From Nitrospirota bacterium (GTDB lineage: Bacteria > Nitrospirota > Nitrospiria > Nitrospirales > UBA8639): a DNA stretch of 5,943 bases. Shown piece by piece: positions 5,148-5,943 of this stretch (position 1 is its first letter; each line of letters begins with the position of its first letter). The stretch is taken from the NCBI GenBank assembly GCA_029879555.1, contig JAOUQB010000168.1:1-5943 (forward strand), read 5' to 3'. The notes below the pieces were generated by a model. It saw only the letters and a program-made list of their open reading frames with translations. It searched no databases and had not been told where the DNA came from. The position numbers and the translations under genes were made by a program.

Positions 5148-5943
5148 ATGCAGTTCGTGAAAATTGCCCTTCTAGCAGCCCTCATCTTTTCGCTTCAAGG
5201 TCTAGCGTCTCATGTGCTGGCGGAGCAAAAAGAAGATTCTCGTTTCTGTGTCGGCCTCCTCTGGTGCACAGAAACCAAGGAGGGGAGCGTGAGGACCGAA
5301 GGGTTTTTATATCTCTATAGTTCCGAGCAAAGGGGGTCCTTCTCTCGTTTCTCCATTCGGCCCTTCTACGCCAAAGAAGCTGACCCAGAACGAAACTATG
5401 TGCGAAAAAGTTTCCTCTGGCCTCTGGGCGATTATGTTCAGGCGAAGGACTCCCATTCCCTCAAAATCATTCCCTTCTATTGGCACTGGGACAGGCCAGA
5501 CAGGCAGGTCACGGTCATTGCGCCCTTCTATTGGCGATGGGACAGGCCAGACAGGCAGGTCACGGTCATTGCGCCCCTCTATTGGCATTGGAACTGGAAC
5601 AGCCTCGACAAGCAACTCACGATCATTCCGCCCCTGTACTTCCATTATGCCAAAGGGGTGGGATCGTCTACATTCTTGCTGCCACTGTATGGCCAGAGTG
5701 AAAGCGACGGCTACAGGATGCAATTTCTTTTTCCGTTGTATGGATCCACGACGGATAAGCCTGAGAAGACGCATCGTTTGTCGCTCATCGGCCTCCCACC
5801 AATTCCCGGTCTTCGGACGCTTCCTGCCATTGCGCTCTATGAACACACGTCGGGTCCAGCAATGGTTGCCGATCGATTCTTCCCGCTGTATCGCTACGCA
5901 CATGTTGCAGACCAAGATCGAACTGAGTTGGACGTCCTGCTTC
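5148..5943 (+). CDS. Exported aromatic-rich beta-repeat protein, N-terminal 265 codons (3' end outside window)
   Basis: The frame is open from the ATG at 5148 to the right edge, so the true length is unknown. The first 25 residues are a classical signal peptide: Lys5, hydrophobic core IALLAALIFSLQGLA, probable cleavage after SHVLA and before EQK. The mature protein starts with two cysteines six residues apart (C34 and C40). It then shows a long series of strands spaced about 17 residues apart, each with the pattern hydrophobic-Pro-(F/L)-Tyr-(W/F/G): IIPFYWHW (107), VIAPFYWRW (123), VIAPLYWHW (140), IIPPLYFHY (159), FLLPLYG (176), FLFPLYG (193), DRFFPLYRY (242). The alternating hydrophobic and aromatic pattern suggests beta structure, perhaps a solenoid or an envelope-associated sheet or barrel. 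I recognise the style from uncharacterised proteins of Gram-negative environmental bacteria but know no function. The start at 5148 is chosen for the signal peptide; the ATG at 5091 is an alternative. Confidence 0.8.
   Translation, partial: MQFVKIALLAALIFSLQGLASHVLAEQKEDSRFCVGLLWCTETKEGSVRTEGFLYLYSSEQRGSFSRFSIRPFYAKEADPERNYVRKSFLWPLGDYVQAKDSHSLKIIPFYWHWDRPDRQVTVIAPFYWRWDRPDRQVTVIAPLYWHWNWNSLDKQLTIIPPLYFHYAKGVGSSTFLLPLYGQSESDGYRMQFLFPLYGSTTDKPEKTHRLSLIGLPPIPGLRTLPAIALYEHTSGPAMVADRFFPLYRYAHVADQDRTELDVLL
5472..5573 (+). repeat. Tandem 51-bp direct repeat, two copies, inside the repeat-protein gene
   Basis: Copy 1 is 5472-5522 and copy 2 is 5523-5573. They match at 49 of 51 bases. Both differences fall in one codon (CAC versus CGA), changing His113 to Arg130, and every other codon is identical, including its third base. 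Each copy encodes 17 residues (PFYW-H/R-WDRPDRQVTVIA), one period of the protein's repeat. The next unit, from 5574, is 19 residues long and much more diverged. A recent in-frame duplication or gene-conversion event is the simplest reading. Confidence 0.95.

Noticed and set aside
5307..5915. A 202-codon open frame on the minus strand with an apparent internal repeat
   Set aside because: It is the antisense shadow of the repeat-protein gene. Its repeat is the reverse complement of the 51-bp duplication, and it has no ribosome site or recognisable domain.

Overview
The window carries parts or all of seven protein-coding genes. All are bacterial in style: compact genes, Shine-Dalgarno sites on several of them, an N-terminal membrane anchor and a classical signal peptide. 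Base composition is near 50% GC, and no rRNA, tRNA, CRISPR array, transposase or phage gene was found. The exported tryptophan/tyrosine-rich repeat protein points to a Gram-negative-type cell. The style of several proteins reminds me of Nitrospirota (Nitrospira-like) genomes, but that is an impression and not a measurement.

Layout. 1-224 (+): the end of a protein-L-isoaspartate O-methyltransferase (Pcm), whose SAM-binding half lies outside the window. 330-1202 (-): a trypsin-fold serine protease with an intact catalytic triad and no export signal, convergent with pcm. 1203-1646: a 444-base gap holding several short palindromes and a possible promoter for the next gene. 1647-1961 (+): a 104-residue protein of unknown function. 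2013-3035 (-): an M28-family zinc metallopeptidase with an N-terminal membrane anchor. 3140-3859 (-): an endonuclease/exonuclease/phosphatase (EEP) family enzyme, best started at a GTG. 3860-4304: a divergent intergenic region. 4305-4988 (+): a multi-pass membrane protein with a His/Asp cluster like the YdjM/DUF457 hydrolases. 5148 to the window end (+): the first 265 codons of an exported beta-type repeat protein, open at the right edge, with a nearly perfect 51-base tandem duplication.

How the genes relate. EEP and M28 are co-directional (104 bases apart) and could share a transcript, but each has its own strong ribosome binding site. The membrane protein and the repeat protein are also co-directional, 159 bases apart. 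Otherwise the genes switch strand often, which suggests independent housekeeping and accessory genes and not one operon. I see no convincing new multi-gene system. The observations most worth following are the recent in-frame repeat duplication in the exported protein, the apparently cytoplasmic trypsin-like protease, and the palindrome-rich leader of the small unknown gene.
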